Assembly: GCF_003112675.1 (NCBI RefSeq)
Contig: NZ_BFAY01000006.1
Span: forward strand, 62,001 to 126,000
From: Leptospira johnsonii
GTDB lineage: Bacteria; Spirochaetota; Leptospiria; Leptospirales; Leptospiraceae
Length of the DNA stretch: 64,000 nt
Direction: 5' to 3'
The translations under genes and the position numbers were made by a program. Positions within the stretch are counted from its first letter, which is position 1. The number at the start of each line of letters is the position of its first letter. The notes under the pieces were generated by a model. The model had not been told where the DNA came from. It did no database searches and worked only from the letters and a program-made list of their open reading frames with translations. Below, piece by piece: positions 18,389 through 26,875 of this stretch.

Positions 18389-18490
18389 GGAATTCTTCCT
18401 CTTAACAGTAGTTTTCTTTTTTTGTACCATACGAACGAGCTTTGGGAGCTTCTCCTTAATTCCATCCCGAGACTTGCCGGAACGTGTCAA

Positions 18491-18667
18491 ATTTACTTTG
18501 ATACGTTTCCAGATGCCTCGAAAAAAGGAATCATTTTCGGAATGCCACCCTACAATTTCAGTTTTTTATTAAAAACGAAAGGTTTCCCCCATGAAATTTT
18601 TTGCATGTCGTATAATACAAGTGGGAACGAGACATATTGGGGGAAAACATTGGGGTCAAGAAAAAAA
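18491..18667. promoter_or_regulatory. Leader and promoter region of the histone-map unit
   Basis: The 177 bases between the coiled-coil gene's stop and the histone reading frame contain a minus-strand TTGACC (near 18654-18659) followed 17 bases on by TATGTC, a weak sigma-70-like pair. No strong terminator for the upstream coiled-coil gene was found, so read-through into the histone is possible. Confidence 0.3.
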
Positions 18668-21600
18668 TCATCCCTTTTTCACCGTCTCGTTTTGAATGAT
18701 AGTCTGGACCAAAGAAGTTTCGAGCCCTAATTTCTCAGCGATCGTCTCTGGCTGCCAATGAAAATTATGAAATAAATTCAACACTGTTGCTTTCTTTCGA
18801 GCTACTAAGGGATCTTGCCCTTGAGTCTTACCGGATTTCGCCCCTCCGGTCTTAGACATATTGGTTTGGACCACATCCATGAATGTAGAAAGTTTTTCGA
18901 AGGTATCTTCCGCTTCGGAGAGTAAACCTTCTAGGTCGTCCTTAACAGATAATGCACCTTCTTTCATGTCATCTAATCTTTGTTGGAGAGTACTGATCTG
19001 TTTATGACGCTCTCCTAACTCTGACATCAGGTCTTCTATCTTATCAAACTTAGCTTCTACTGAGAGTATTTCTTCTTTTCTGCCTGCAAGAGTCTCGAGT
19101 CTGTCGTCGGTCTTCCTAAGAGTCTCCGCAACTTCTCTTTCTCGCGCTTCTATTACGGAGATCTCTTTTTCCATCTCGCGTATTTTTTGGGCCAGCTTGA
19201 AGGAGTTTTCCTTATGACCTTGGCTATCTTGGTCTAGCAGTTTGATCTCTTCCCTAACGGAGGCAACTCTACCTAGACGATCCTCCAGATCCAAGAAGCG
19301 AGATTCCATTTCAAATGCCCTCTCTCCTGCTTCGACCAACTTGCGATGAGTATCGTTCCATTGAGAAGATTCTTCCATGATCCGTCCGAATTCTTCTTTT
19401 AAGACTTCCGCTTTTTCTTCTATAGAAAGAATTTCCGAACTTCTCTCTTCTGCCTGAGAAATACGGGTCTCCAGATCTTCTTGTACCTTTTTGATCCGAA
19501 CTAAGTTTTGGTCCAGATCCTCGTACGTTTTTTCCGTATGGTTTGCGTCTTCCAATGCTTCTTTCATCTCGGAAACAAACTCTTCGGAACGTTCTATAAT
19601 TTCTTTTACATCCAAGAAGAGTGCAGAACGTTTTTCCGCATCCAGGATCCTTTCCGAGATCTCATCTACGGAAGAACGGAGTTTTTCCGCTTCTTCTTCC
19701 AGTTCCGAGAATAGGGAACGTTTTGCATCTTGGATCTCTTCTAAGTCTTTGCGAAGATCGATTTGAAGCACACGATATTCTTTTTGTGCCTTCTGGAATT
19801 CTTCTCTTCCGGTTTTTAGGAATTCTTCCGAAGATTCTTCGGTTTCTTTCAACAGGTATTTTACCTGGTTTTGGAATTCTTTCATCTGGCTTTCGCTTTC
19901 TTTGATCCCTGAATCTAAAGCTTCTTCCAGATGTAGTTTTACGTCCGCTAAATGTTTTGCGATCCTTTCCTCTAATTGGCTAAGCTGGACCTGGCCCTTA
20001 TCTAAGAGTGCGGACAATTGTCTGTTGATCTTAGAGTCGATCGTATCGTTCAGACGATCTATTTTTTCTTCCTGTCTTTCGAAGAAATCTTGGCCGGACT
20101 CTTTCAGTTTATCCAGAACGGCCCGTGCCTGCTCACCCGCTTTTTCCAATTGGGATTCGGTAGAAGTGCGGATCTTTTCCGCCTGCATTTCTAAAAGTTT
20201 TTCATTCTTGCGTAGAAGATTTTCAAATCTTTCTCCCACCGCAGAATATTCGACTTTTACATTTTCTACACTAGTAATTGCTTCGGCTTTCAGGTCTTTA
20301 AAACGAGAAACAAGTTCCTCTCTGACCTCATCTCCCTCTTTATGGAAGTTTGTTTTATATTTAGATACGAATTCTTCGATCTTATCTTTCTGTTCAGCAT
20401 AAGATTTGGAGAATTCTTGCAGATATTCCGCGCCTTTAAAATGGATCTGTCCCAGTCTTTCTTCCAATCCACGGATCGCATCCATGGTATGATTTTTCTG
20501 GGACTGAACTTCTTCTTCCCAAGAACGGGAGAAGTGTTCGAATCTTCTGTCCATTTTGCGGAACTCGTCTTCGATGGAGAGTCCTATCTCGCTTACTTTG
20601 GATTCTGTTTCCGCTAAAATATCTCCGGCGGTTCCTTCCAAGGCTTCTCGGATATCTTTTACATAAGAATCCATTTCTTTCATCCGGGTAGAGACCTGGA
20701 CGTCGAAAATTTTTACATTCTCTCTAATAGAATCCCATTCGGAACGGAAACGATCAGAATGAGAAGCATGTAATGCGCCGACTTCTTCTTCTAAAGAATT
20801 TTTTAGTTCTTTTACGGAGCCTTCTATCTCTTTCATTCGAGTTGAAATTTGAGAAGAATAGTCCTTAACGTTTTCCTTAATATTTTCCCAGTCCGCACGG
20901 AATTTTTCCGCCTGAGAAGTTTGAAGAACTTTTAGTTCTTCTTCTAAGGATTCTCTGATCTGGTCTAACTTCAGTTTAGATTTTCTTTCTTCTTCCGAAC
21001 GAGAAGATTCTAATGCAGTATGGAATTCTTTTAGTCCGGAAAGGATTTCCTTTCTCAGATCTTCTGCTTCTATTCTTAAGCTGCTGGAAATACGATTGAA
21101 TTCGTCTTCAAAAGAATCTATCTGGCGCATCAGATCCGCTTTGCGAGAATCCGCCTGCTTGAGTAATTTGTTCTCAGCTTCCAGATATTTCTCTTGGAAG
21201 ATATTGATGGAGTCGTTGATCCCTTCTGCTTGGCGTCTAGTCTCGTTTAAGATCTCGTCTCGCCTAGTCAGAGTTTCCAAGCTCATTCCTTCAATTTCTT
21301 TACGAATGGCCTCGATCTCTATACGAACTCCGTTTAAGAATGCTTCTTTAGAATGAACTACTTGTTCTAATACTTGATCGTATTTTTGACGAATGACTGA
21401 TTCGTTACGGGAGAAGGTTTCTTCTAACTTACGATCCGCAAGTTCCGCCTTCTCATCTACTCTAGTTTCTAAACGATCAATCTTTTCGGAAACTGATAAG
21501 AATGCAGTTTGCATACGATCCGTTCTGGCATCTAGATCTTCTTCTTTTGCTTTTACGGATTCCAGAAGGGATTGCACTTCTTCACGTGCATTATCCACCT

Positions 21601-22249
21601 TTCCTACGGTTTCATGATATAATGACTTGGTCTGGGCTTCCAATCTCTGGCGGAATGCTTCACCTAATTCTTCTAGACCGGATTCGATACGATCCGCTTT
21701 AACTTCTAATAATCCTTCCAACTCCACAATTTTGGAAGCGAGCGACTGAAGGATATCGTCCGAACGGAAATTTAATTTTTCTTGGAATGCTTCGAGTAGA
21801 ACCTCTGCCTCGGAGCGTAGTTCTTGGATACGATTTCCGATCCCATGGACTTCCTTTTTGCCCAGTTCCAATCTTTGTAATCCATCCTGGATAGACTGGG
21901 ACTCTTGGCGAATATCCGAAGAAAGATGAACTACTTCTTTTAGATCTAAGGTTACTGCGTTTAAAAAATCCCGGTTGGAACGGATTGTTTCCAGTAATTG
22001 TTTGGATTCTTCGTTGAGACCTTTTACTTCTTCTGCAAGTTTTCTGGTCTGCTTTAAACTGATCTCTAATTCTATTCCGGAATCTTTTACGGACTGGATT
22101 TTTTCTAGGGCAATCTCTTGTAATTCTTCCTGGAGTTTGCCAGTATATCTTTTGATTTGGCTGAGCTTATAATTCGACTTGTCCATCCTGCGAAGGAGGA
22201 TAGTAATGCCTACACTGGCTAAAAAGGGTAAAAGTAATTCTAGGCCCAT
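18668..22249 (-). CDS. Giant spirochaete coiled-coil protein (SpiroCoCo-like)
   Basis: At 1193 residues this is the largest coiled-coil protein in the window. An N-terminal hydrophobic helix (about 4-20) is followed by nearly uninterrupted heptad-rich, E/K/R/L/S-rich sequence to about 1140. A repeated block near 470-570 contains S-T-R-M-K-E twice, spaced about 65 residues apart. A short C-terminal globular tail (about 1150-1193: R-K-K-A-T-V-L-N-L-F, then I-A-E-K-L-G-L-E) resembles a helix-turn-helix. The family has been named SpiroCoCo in spirochaete annotations; a cytoskeletal or motility-related role is plausible but not shown here. Its start lies 23 bases from the divergent methyltransferase frame. 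Confidence 0.75.
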   Translation of the reverse strand: MGLELLLPFLASVGITILLRRMDKSNYKLSQIKRYTGKLQEELQEIALEKIQSVKDSGIELEISLKQTRKLAEEVKGLNEESKQLLETIRSNRDFLNAVTLDLKEVVHLSSDIRQESQSIQDGLQRLELGKKEVHGIGNRIQELRSEAEVLLEAFQEKLNFRSDDILQSLASKIVELEGLLEVKADRIESGLEELGEAFRQRLEAQTKSLYHETVGKVDNAREEVQSLLESVKAKEEDLDARTDRMQTAFLSVSEKIDRLETRVDEKAELADRKLEETFSRNESVIRQKYDQVLEQVVHSKEAFLNGVRIEIEAIRKEIEGMSLETLTRRDEILNETRRQAEGINDSINIFQEKYLEAENKLLKQADSRKADLMRQIDSFEDEFNRISSSLRIEAEDLRKEILSGLKEFHTALESSRSEEERKSKLKLDQIRESLEEELKVLQTSQAEKFRADWENIKENVKDYSSQISTRMKEIEGSVKELKNSLEEEVGALHASHSDRFRSEWDSIRENVKIFDVQVSTRMKEMDSYVKDIREALEGTAGDILAETESKVSEIGLSIEDEFRKMDRRFEHFSRSWEEEVQSQKNHTMDAIRGLEERLGQIHFKGAEYLQEFSKSYAEQKDKIEEFVSKYKTNFHKEGDEVREELVSRFKDLKAEAITSVENVKVEYSAVGERFENLLRKNEKLLEMQAEKIRTSTESQLEKAGEQARAVLDKLKESGQDFFERQEEKIDRLNDTIDSKINRQLSALLDKGQVQLSQLEERIAKHLADVKLHLEEALDSGIKESESQMKEFQNQVKYLLKETEESSEEFLKTGREEFQKAQKEYRVLQIDLRKDLEEIQDAKRSLFSELEEEAEKLRSSVDEISERILDAEKRSALFLDVKEIIERSEEFVSEMKEALEDANHTEKTYEDLDQNLVRIKKVQEDLETRISQAEERSSEILSIEEKAEVLKEEFGRIMEESSQWNDTHRKLVEAGERAFEMESRFLDLEDRLGRVASVREEIKLLDQDSQGHKENSFKLAQKIREMEKEISVIEAREREVAETLRKTDDRLETLAGRKEEILSVEAKFDKIEDLMSELGERHKQISTLQQRLDDMKEGALSVKDDLEGLLSEAEDTFEKLSTFMDVVQTNMSKTGGAKSGKTQGQDPLVARKKATVLNLFHNFHWQPETIAEKLGLETSLVQTIIQNETVKKG

Positions 22250-22272
22250 ACTTAGAGTTTCACGAAGATTCG

Positions 22273-23094
22273 ATGAAGAAAACCCTTCAAAGAATTATGT
22301 CGCATCAAATGGATAGGAATACTCGCGAGCAGGGGAATAAATCAAGAATTATTTCTCCAATCCCTAAAAAAAGGCCTTATACTGCATTTGCAGGCATTTA
22401 TGACGGGTTCATGAAACGGGCCCCTTATTCCGATTGGGCCCAGATGATTTTGGAATCTTACCAGATAGGAACCCAAAAAATCCATCCAAAACTCGCTTTA
22501 GATTTGGGCTGCGGCACCTGCAAAATTTGGAAATTTCTGCCCTCTTCCACGGAGCTCTGGGGGATCGATAATTCTCCTGAAATGCTTCAAATCGCCGATT
22601 CTCAGCAGATCAGAGGGGTCAGAAAATTTGGGGACCTTCTCTCCTTTCCCCCACTTCCCAAGTCATTTGATCTGGTTTTCTCAGTCCATGACACCCTGAA
22701 TTATTTCCAAAGAGAAGAAGAACTCTCCCAAGTCTTTTCCCAGGTTTCAAGGGTTTTAGAGAAGAAAGGAGTCTTCTTTTTCGATGTAAGCACTGCCGAA
22801 AATTTTCGAAAAAATTTTCAGAACAAGGTCCTAAAAGAGACCCATGGGAAGACAAAGCTCCTTTGGAAGAACGAATTCGATCCGAAAACTTCCGTGCTAA
22901 AGACCAGCTTGGAATTTTCAGGGCCTGAGATTGGCGTGCTGGAAGAGCATTATCATAGGGCTTACCCACTTGAAACTTGGTCGAAGTTACTACAAGATTC
23001 AGGCCTCGAAATTCTAGGAATCGGGTCGGATTATGAGTCTTGGGAATTTTTTCCCAAGGCGAATTATTGGAATTTTATGTGCCGGAAAATATAA
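22273..23094 (+). CDS. Class I SAM-dependent methyltransferase
   Basis: The 273-residue protein has the Rossmann-type methyltransferase motifs: L-D-L-G-C-G-T-C near 76-83 (SAM binding), W-G-I-D-N-S-P-E-M-L near 96 and F-D-L-V-F-S-V-H-D near 134. About 35 basic residues precede the recognisable domain, so a start at ATG 22300 or later is possible; that would also leave room for a promoter beside the divergent coiled-coil gene. The substrate is unknown. The frame runs to TAA at 23094. Confidence 0.8.
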   Translation: MKKTLQRIMSHQMDRNTREQGNKSRIISPIPKKRPYTAFAGIYDGFMKRAPYSDWAQMILESYQIGTQKIHPKLALDLGCGTCKIWKFLPSSTELWGIDNSPEMLQIADSQQIRGVRKFGDLLSFPPLPKSFDLVFSVHDTLNYFQREEELSQVFSQVSRVLEKKGVFFFDVSTAENFRKNFQNKVLKETHGKTKLLWKNEFDPKTSVLKTSLEFSGPEIGVLEEHYHRAYPLETWSKLLQDSGLEILGIGSDYESWEFFPKANYWNFMCRKI

Positions 23095-23191
23095 GTCGCT
23101 TGTTTGGATATTAGGACCGGAGTTCCGCTAGGTTTTATTGTTGGGATGGTCCGGTTTTAGGAGTCTATTTCAGTAATCAAGCTTGTTACTT

Positions 23192-23494
23192 ATGGCCAAA
23201 TTAACGATACAAAATAAACACGGAATCGTTCGTTTCGAAAATCAACTTCTGGACGGATACGAAAAAGTTTTCGATGAAATCTCGGAACAGGCATCTAGGG
23301 CTCATATCTTAAATTTGACCTTGGACATGACCCCAACCAAAAAAATCACTTCTAGTGGCGTTGCTAAATTACTCACTCTTAGAAACCTTTTGGATCATTT
23401 CGGAGTAAAATTAGAGGTGGTGAATCTTCAGCCCACTCTAATGGATATCCTTCGTAAGTTCAAAGTGGATACAATGCTCCGTATCAAAGCATAA
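23192..23494 (+). CDS. STAS-domain protein (anti-sigma-factor antagonist type)
   Basis: This 100-residue single-domain protein has a STAS-like alternation of strands and helices. The phosphorylation-loop equivalent is I-T-S-S-G-V near 48-53, followed by the helix A-K-L-L-T-L-R-N-L-L. Proteins of this type bind anti-sigma kinases such as RsbW; an RsbW-like gene lies 12 kb away at 35269. ATG 23192 was chosen over the in-frame TTG three codons upstream. The ABC-transporter genes begin 52 bases downstream. Confidence 0.72.
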   Translation: MAKLTIQNKHGIVRFENQLLDGYEKVFDEISEQASRAHILNLTLDMTPTKKITSSGVAKLLTLRNLLDHFGVKLEVVNLQPTLMDILRKFKVDTMLRIKA

Positions 23495-23530
23495 TCTCCC
23501 GGGAAAAGAAGTTGCGTAGGTCTTCAGGCT

Positions 23531-23549
23531 CGAAAGAATAACTTTCGTG
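23531..23549 (+). promoter_or_regulatory. Hairpin abutting the GTG start of the ABC ATPase
   Basis: CGAAAG (23531-23536) pairs with CTTTCG (23542-23547) around AATAA. The GTG start at 23547 shares the last base of the stem, and no Shine-Dalgarno sequence is visible. Such a fold would limit ribosome access and may tie translation to structure or to upstream translation. Confidence 0.35.
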
Positions 23550-24458
23550 GCCTCTCTCCAGGTATCCGACCTTTCCAAATCCTATTTCGGGAAGGTCGCG
23601 ATTTCCAATCTGAATTTCTCCATACCTAAAAATAGGATCACAGGTTTACTTGGGCCGAATGGTGCAGGTAAAACAACAGCACTTAGAATACTCACCGGAT
23701 TTATACAGCCTGACCAAGGTTCCGTTCTTCTAGACGGAGTCTCTTTGGAGAAAGATCCCAAAACTATAAAACAAAGATTAGGTTATCTTCCCGAATCTTC
23801 CGCAATCTATCCGGAAATGACTGTGGGAGAGTATTTGGATTTTCTTGGAACTGCAAGAGGAATGGAGACTTCCTTCTTCAAAAAAAGAAAAAAAGAAGTA
23901 TTAGAGATCTGTGATCTAAGATCCCAAACTTTTTCTTTGGCGGGGATTTTATCCAAGGGAACTAGACAAAGATTAGCATTAGCAGGAGCATTACTACACG
24001 ATCCGGATTGGATCGTTTTAGACGAGCCCAGCTCAGGTTTAGATCCTATCCAAATTTCTCATTTCAGAGAGATAGTTCGTAATTTAGGAAAAGATAAAAT
24101 AGTTTTATTATCCACTCATATACTATCAGAAGTGGAAGAAACCTGCGATCATGCCTTAGTCTTGCATAAAGGGAACCTAGTCGCAGATCTCCCTGTTTCG
24201 GAATTCAAAAGATCCGATTCGGTCCTTTTAATCGCCAAAACGGAAAAAGAAATCTTAGAAAAAGTTTTGGAAGGTAAAAATGTCAGAATTCTTTCTTCCG
24301 AAAAAGAAGGAGAATATAACAAATTTAGATTGGAATCTTCTTCTCTCAAACCGGAGGAAATTTTTGAGATTATCCGAAAAGAGACCTTTTCGATCTTAGA
24401 ATATAAGATTTCCCAAAAGTCCTTAGAATCGGTCTTTCAAGACCTGGTTTCCGGTTAA
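23547..24458 (+). CDS. ABC transporter ATPase (GldA-like)
   Basis: The 303-residue ATPase belongs to an ABC-2-type export system. It shows Walker A G-P-N-G-A-G-K-T-T near 36-44, the signature variant L-S-K-G-T-R-Q-R-L near 135, Walker B W-I-V-L-D-E-P-S-S-G-L-D-P near 152 and the switch histidine in L-S-T-H-I-L near 188. It begins with GTG. With the next three genes it forms an overlapping or near-overlapping unit like the GldA-GldF-GldG systems of other bacteria. The cargo is unknown. Confidence 0.88.
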   Translation: MASLQVSDLSKSYFGKVAISNLNFSIPKNRITGLLGPNGAGKTTALRILTGFIQPDQGSVLLDGVSLEKDPKTIKQRLGYLPESSAIYPEMTVGEYLDFLGTARGMETSFFKKRKKEVLEICDLRSQTFSLAGILSKGTRQRLALAGALLHDPDWIVLDEPSSGLDPIQISHFREIVRNLGKDKIVLLSTHILSEVEETCDHALVLHKGNLVADLPVSEFKRSDSVLLIAKTEKEILEKVLEGKNVRILSSEKEGEYNKFRLESSSLKPEEIFEIIRKETFSILEYKISQKSLESVFQDLVSG

Positions 24459-24461
24459 GAT

Positions 24462-25208
24462 ATGAAACTTCCAACCTTGCCATCAGGATTACTCGCCGTT
24501 TTTCAAAAAGAATGGGCTAGCTACTTCAATACTCCGATTGGCTATGTGTTCTCTATCCTTTACTTATTCTTATCTTCCTTCTTATTCTTTTACGGATTAG
24601 GAGAAGGTTCTTTCTGGGATAGAAAAGTAGCCGGTATGGAGGAATATTTCGTTTGGACTCCCCTACTATTCGTTGTATTTATTCCAGCGATCACAATGAG
24701 GCTTTGGTCCGAAGAAAAAAAATCCGGAAGTTTAGAGATCTTATTCACTTTACCACTTTCTAAATGGGAAATCGTCGGAGCAAAGTTCTTAGCAGCCTGG
24801 GCATTTTTAGGATTCACCGTTTGTTTAAGTGCTAGTATCCCATTTTCCATTTGGGCCTTCGGAGATCTGGATCTTGGGATCGTATTTGCAGGATACTTAG
24901 GTTGTATATTACTAGGTGGGGCTTATATAAGCCTTGGGATCTTTCTTTCTTCTTTTGGAAAAGATCAGATCAGTTCGTATATTCTAACAGTTCTCGTTTG
25001 CCTTTTCTTTTTTCTGTTAGGAACTCAGCCTGTTCTCAAATTTTTCGGCGGCGGGCCTTCCGCATTCGCATATTTATTCGCATTATCCTCTCATTTTGAA
25101 TCCTTTCGTTTGGGGATCTTAGATCTATCAGACACACTTTACTTTTTTAGTTTTATCTCAATAAATCTTGCAGGGAATGTTTTCTTTCTCAGGAGAAATT
25201 ATCCATGA
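24462..25208 (+). CDS. ABC-2 type permease (GldF-like)
   Basis: The 248 residues contain about six membrane helices and the conserved start F-Q-K-E-W-A-S-Y-F-N-T-P-I-G-Y-V near 11-26 of the GldF/NosY-like permeases, plus M-R-L-W-S-E-E-K-K-S-G-S-L-E near 79-92. It follows the ATPase by three bases, and its stop overlaps the next start (ATGA). It is the membrane channel of the four-gene export system. Confidence 0.85.
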   Translation: MKLPTLPSGLLAVFQKEWASYFNTPIGYVFSILYLFLSSFLFFYGLGEGSFWDRKVAGMEEYFVWTPLLFVVFIPAITMRLWSEEKKSGSLEILFTLPLSKWEIVGAKFLAAWAFLGFTVCLSASIPFSIWAFGDLDLGIVFAGYLGCILLGGAYISLGIFLSSFGKDQISSYILTVLVCLFFFLLGTQPVLKFFGGGPSAFAYLFALSSHFESFRLGILDLSDTLYFFSFISINLAGNVFFLRRNYP

Positions 25209-26875
25209 GAGAATTACTCCGCCCTCTATTAGAAATTTCTAAATCTCCTTGGTTCGGATTTGCAAATGGGATTTTACTGTTCGTGTTGCTAAATGGGATC
25301 TTCTCAACAATTCCTTGTAAGGCAGATCTTTCCAGATCCGGAAGATTCCAGATCACTTCCAGCACTGTAAAAGTTTTAAAAGAATTAGATAATCCTTTAT
25401 ACATAGACGCGTTTTATTCATCCGAGATCCCGGGAGAATACAAGGCAAGAGCGGAACTTAGTAAGGAACTCTTAAAAGAGATCTCAAAGATCGGAAAGGA
25501 AAATGTTTACTTGCGGTTTTATGATCCTTCTAACTCGGAAGAAGATGCAAGAAAAGCAATGGAGTTAGGACTTGAGCCCCAGATCTTGCAACAAACTTCC
25601 AGAGATTCCGCCTTGGTCAAACAAGCATTCATGGGGATCGTTCTGACCTTGGGTCATAAAACGGAAGTTTTATCATTCGCATTCTTCACTGAAGATCTAG
25701 AATACCAAATCTTAAATTCTGTCCGCAAGATGCAAAGACAGGACAGAGACTCAGGGATCGTTCTTTTAAAATTAGAAGGAAATCTTTCCATCCAAGAACA
25801 AAGTTCTCCCAAAGACAGGATAGAAATTTTTGCAAGAAGAGTTCTAAGAGGAGAATATGGGCCCATTTTAGAATTGGATCTGGAAACCGAAGATCTTCCT
25901 CCTGAAACTGAAATTGTGCTTTGGATAGGAGGAGGTCCTCTTTCAAAAAATACGGAAAAAAAACTAGACAAGTTTATTTTAGAAGGAGGAAGTTTACTAC
26001 TTTTAGCAAAGACAATGGAGTTCAAAACGAACTCCGAAAGAGGAAGTTTCGGACTTCTTTCCGGAGATTTGGGGGCTGGGCTTGCCCAAAAAAATCCAGA
26101 CTCCGAAGAAATGGTCCGATTTTTGGAACATTACGGAATTCGAATTAACTACGATATTATTTTAGAGCCGGATCATTCTCTTCCGATGGGTTCCGTGATC
26201 GAAATTGAACCGGGAGTTCTGGGAAAATATCCTTATCCACCTTGGATCGTTCCAGACCAAAAATCCAGAACCTTAGATCCGAACAGCCCCTTTACTAAAA
26301 ACCAAGAAAGCCTTTTGGTGCCTTGGTCTTCTAGTCTAAATATTCTTCCTGAAAAACAAAAAGAAGTACAGTTTACACCTTTGGCAAAAAGTGGACCAGA
26401 TGCGGAAGCGAGAACTGAACCGATTTCCTTGGGAGAAAAACAGATACTTTCTACTCCGATCCAACCAAACGGTGGGCCTTTTGTATTAGGGGTAATTGCA
26501 GAAGGAAAATTTACTTCCTATTTTTCCGATAAAAAACAAGGATCTAAAACCGCGGACGTATCAACAGAAAGCAGGCCGGCAAAGACGGGCAGAATTTTAG
26601 TATTCGGTTCTCCTTATTTAGTTTCCGATCTTTTGGCATTTCCGGAATTTTCAGAAATCCTGAAAAACTCTAATATTCCGTTTTTATTAAATTCCATCGA
26701 TATACTCAAAGGAGAAACGGATCTTTTAGAAGTTCGATCCAAACAATCTGCAGTCCTAAAACTGAAACCTTTGCCATTCTTCTTTGAAACTGCGATCAGC
26801 TTATTTCATTTATTTTTGGTTCCGGGCTTATTAGCTCTTTATGCTTTCCGCAGATTAAAAAGAAGGAACGGATAA
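25205..26875 (+). CDS. GldG-like auxiliary protein of an ABC export system
   Basis: The 556-residue protein has an N-terminal membrane helix (about 15-34) and a large extracytoplasmic domain of the ABC-auxiliary/GldG type. It shows I-T-S-S-T-V-K-V-L-K near 48-57 and the D-P-S-N-S block near 110. A C-terminal membrane helix lies near 525-547. GldG proteins partner ABC-2 permeases; in Bacteroidetes they are needed for gliding, but the wider family is common outside gliders. The start overlaps the permease stop by four bases and its stop overlaps the next start by one base, indicating tight coupling. Confidence 0.82.
   Translation: MRELLRPLLEISKSPWFGFANGILLFVLLNGIFSTIPCKADLSRSGRFQITSSTVKVLKELDNPLYIDAFYSSEIPGEYKARAELSKELLKEISKIGKENVYLRFYDPSNSEEDARKAMELGLEPQILQQTSRDSALVKQAFMGIVLTLGHKTEVLSFAFFTEDLEYQILNSVRKMQRQDRDSGIVLLKLEGNLSIQEQSSPKDRIEIFARRVLRGEYGPILELDLETEDLPPETEIVLWIGGGPLSKNTEKKLDKFILEGGSLLLLAKTMEFKTNSERGSFGLLSGDLGAGLAQKNPDSEEMVRFLEHYGIRINYDIILEPDHSLPMGSVIEIEPGVLGKYPYPPWIVPDQKSRTLDPNSPFTKNQESLLVPWSSSLNILPEKQKEVQFTPLAKSGPDAEARTEPISLGEKQILSTPIQPNGGPFVLGVIAEGKFTSYFSDKKQGSKTADVSTESRPAKTGRILVFGSPYLVSDLLAFPEFSEILKNSNIPFLLNSIDILKGETDLLEVRSKQSAVLKLKPLPFFFETAISLFHLFLVPGLLALYAFRRLKRRNG

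Noticed and set aside
18400..22200. Many open frames on the plus strand opposite the coiled-coil gene
   Set aside because: They are serine- and arginine-rich shadows produced by the biased codon use of the long coiled-coil gene and match nothing.
23095..23191. Long hairpin GGACC...GGTCC before the STAS gene
   Set aside because: Arms are only five bases with a long unpaired interior; a contained GGAGTTCC is noted only as a weak member of the palindrome family.
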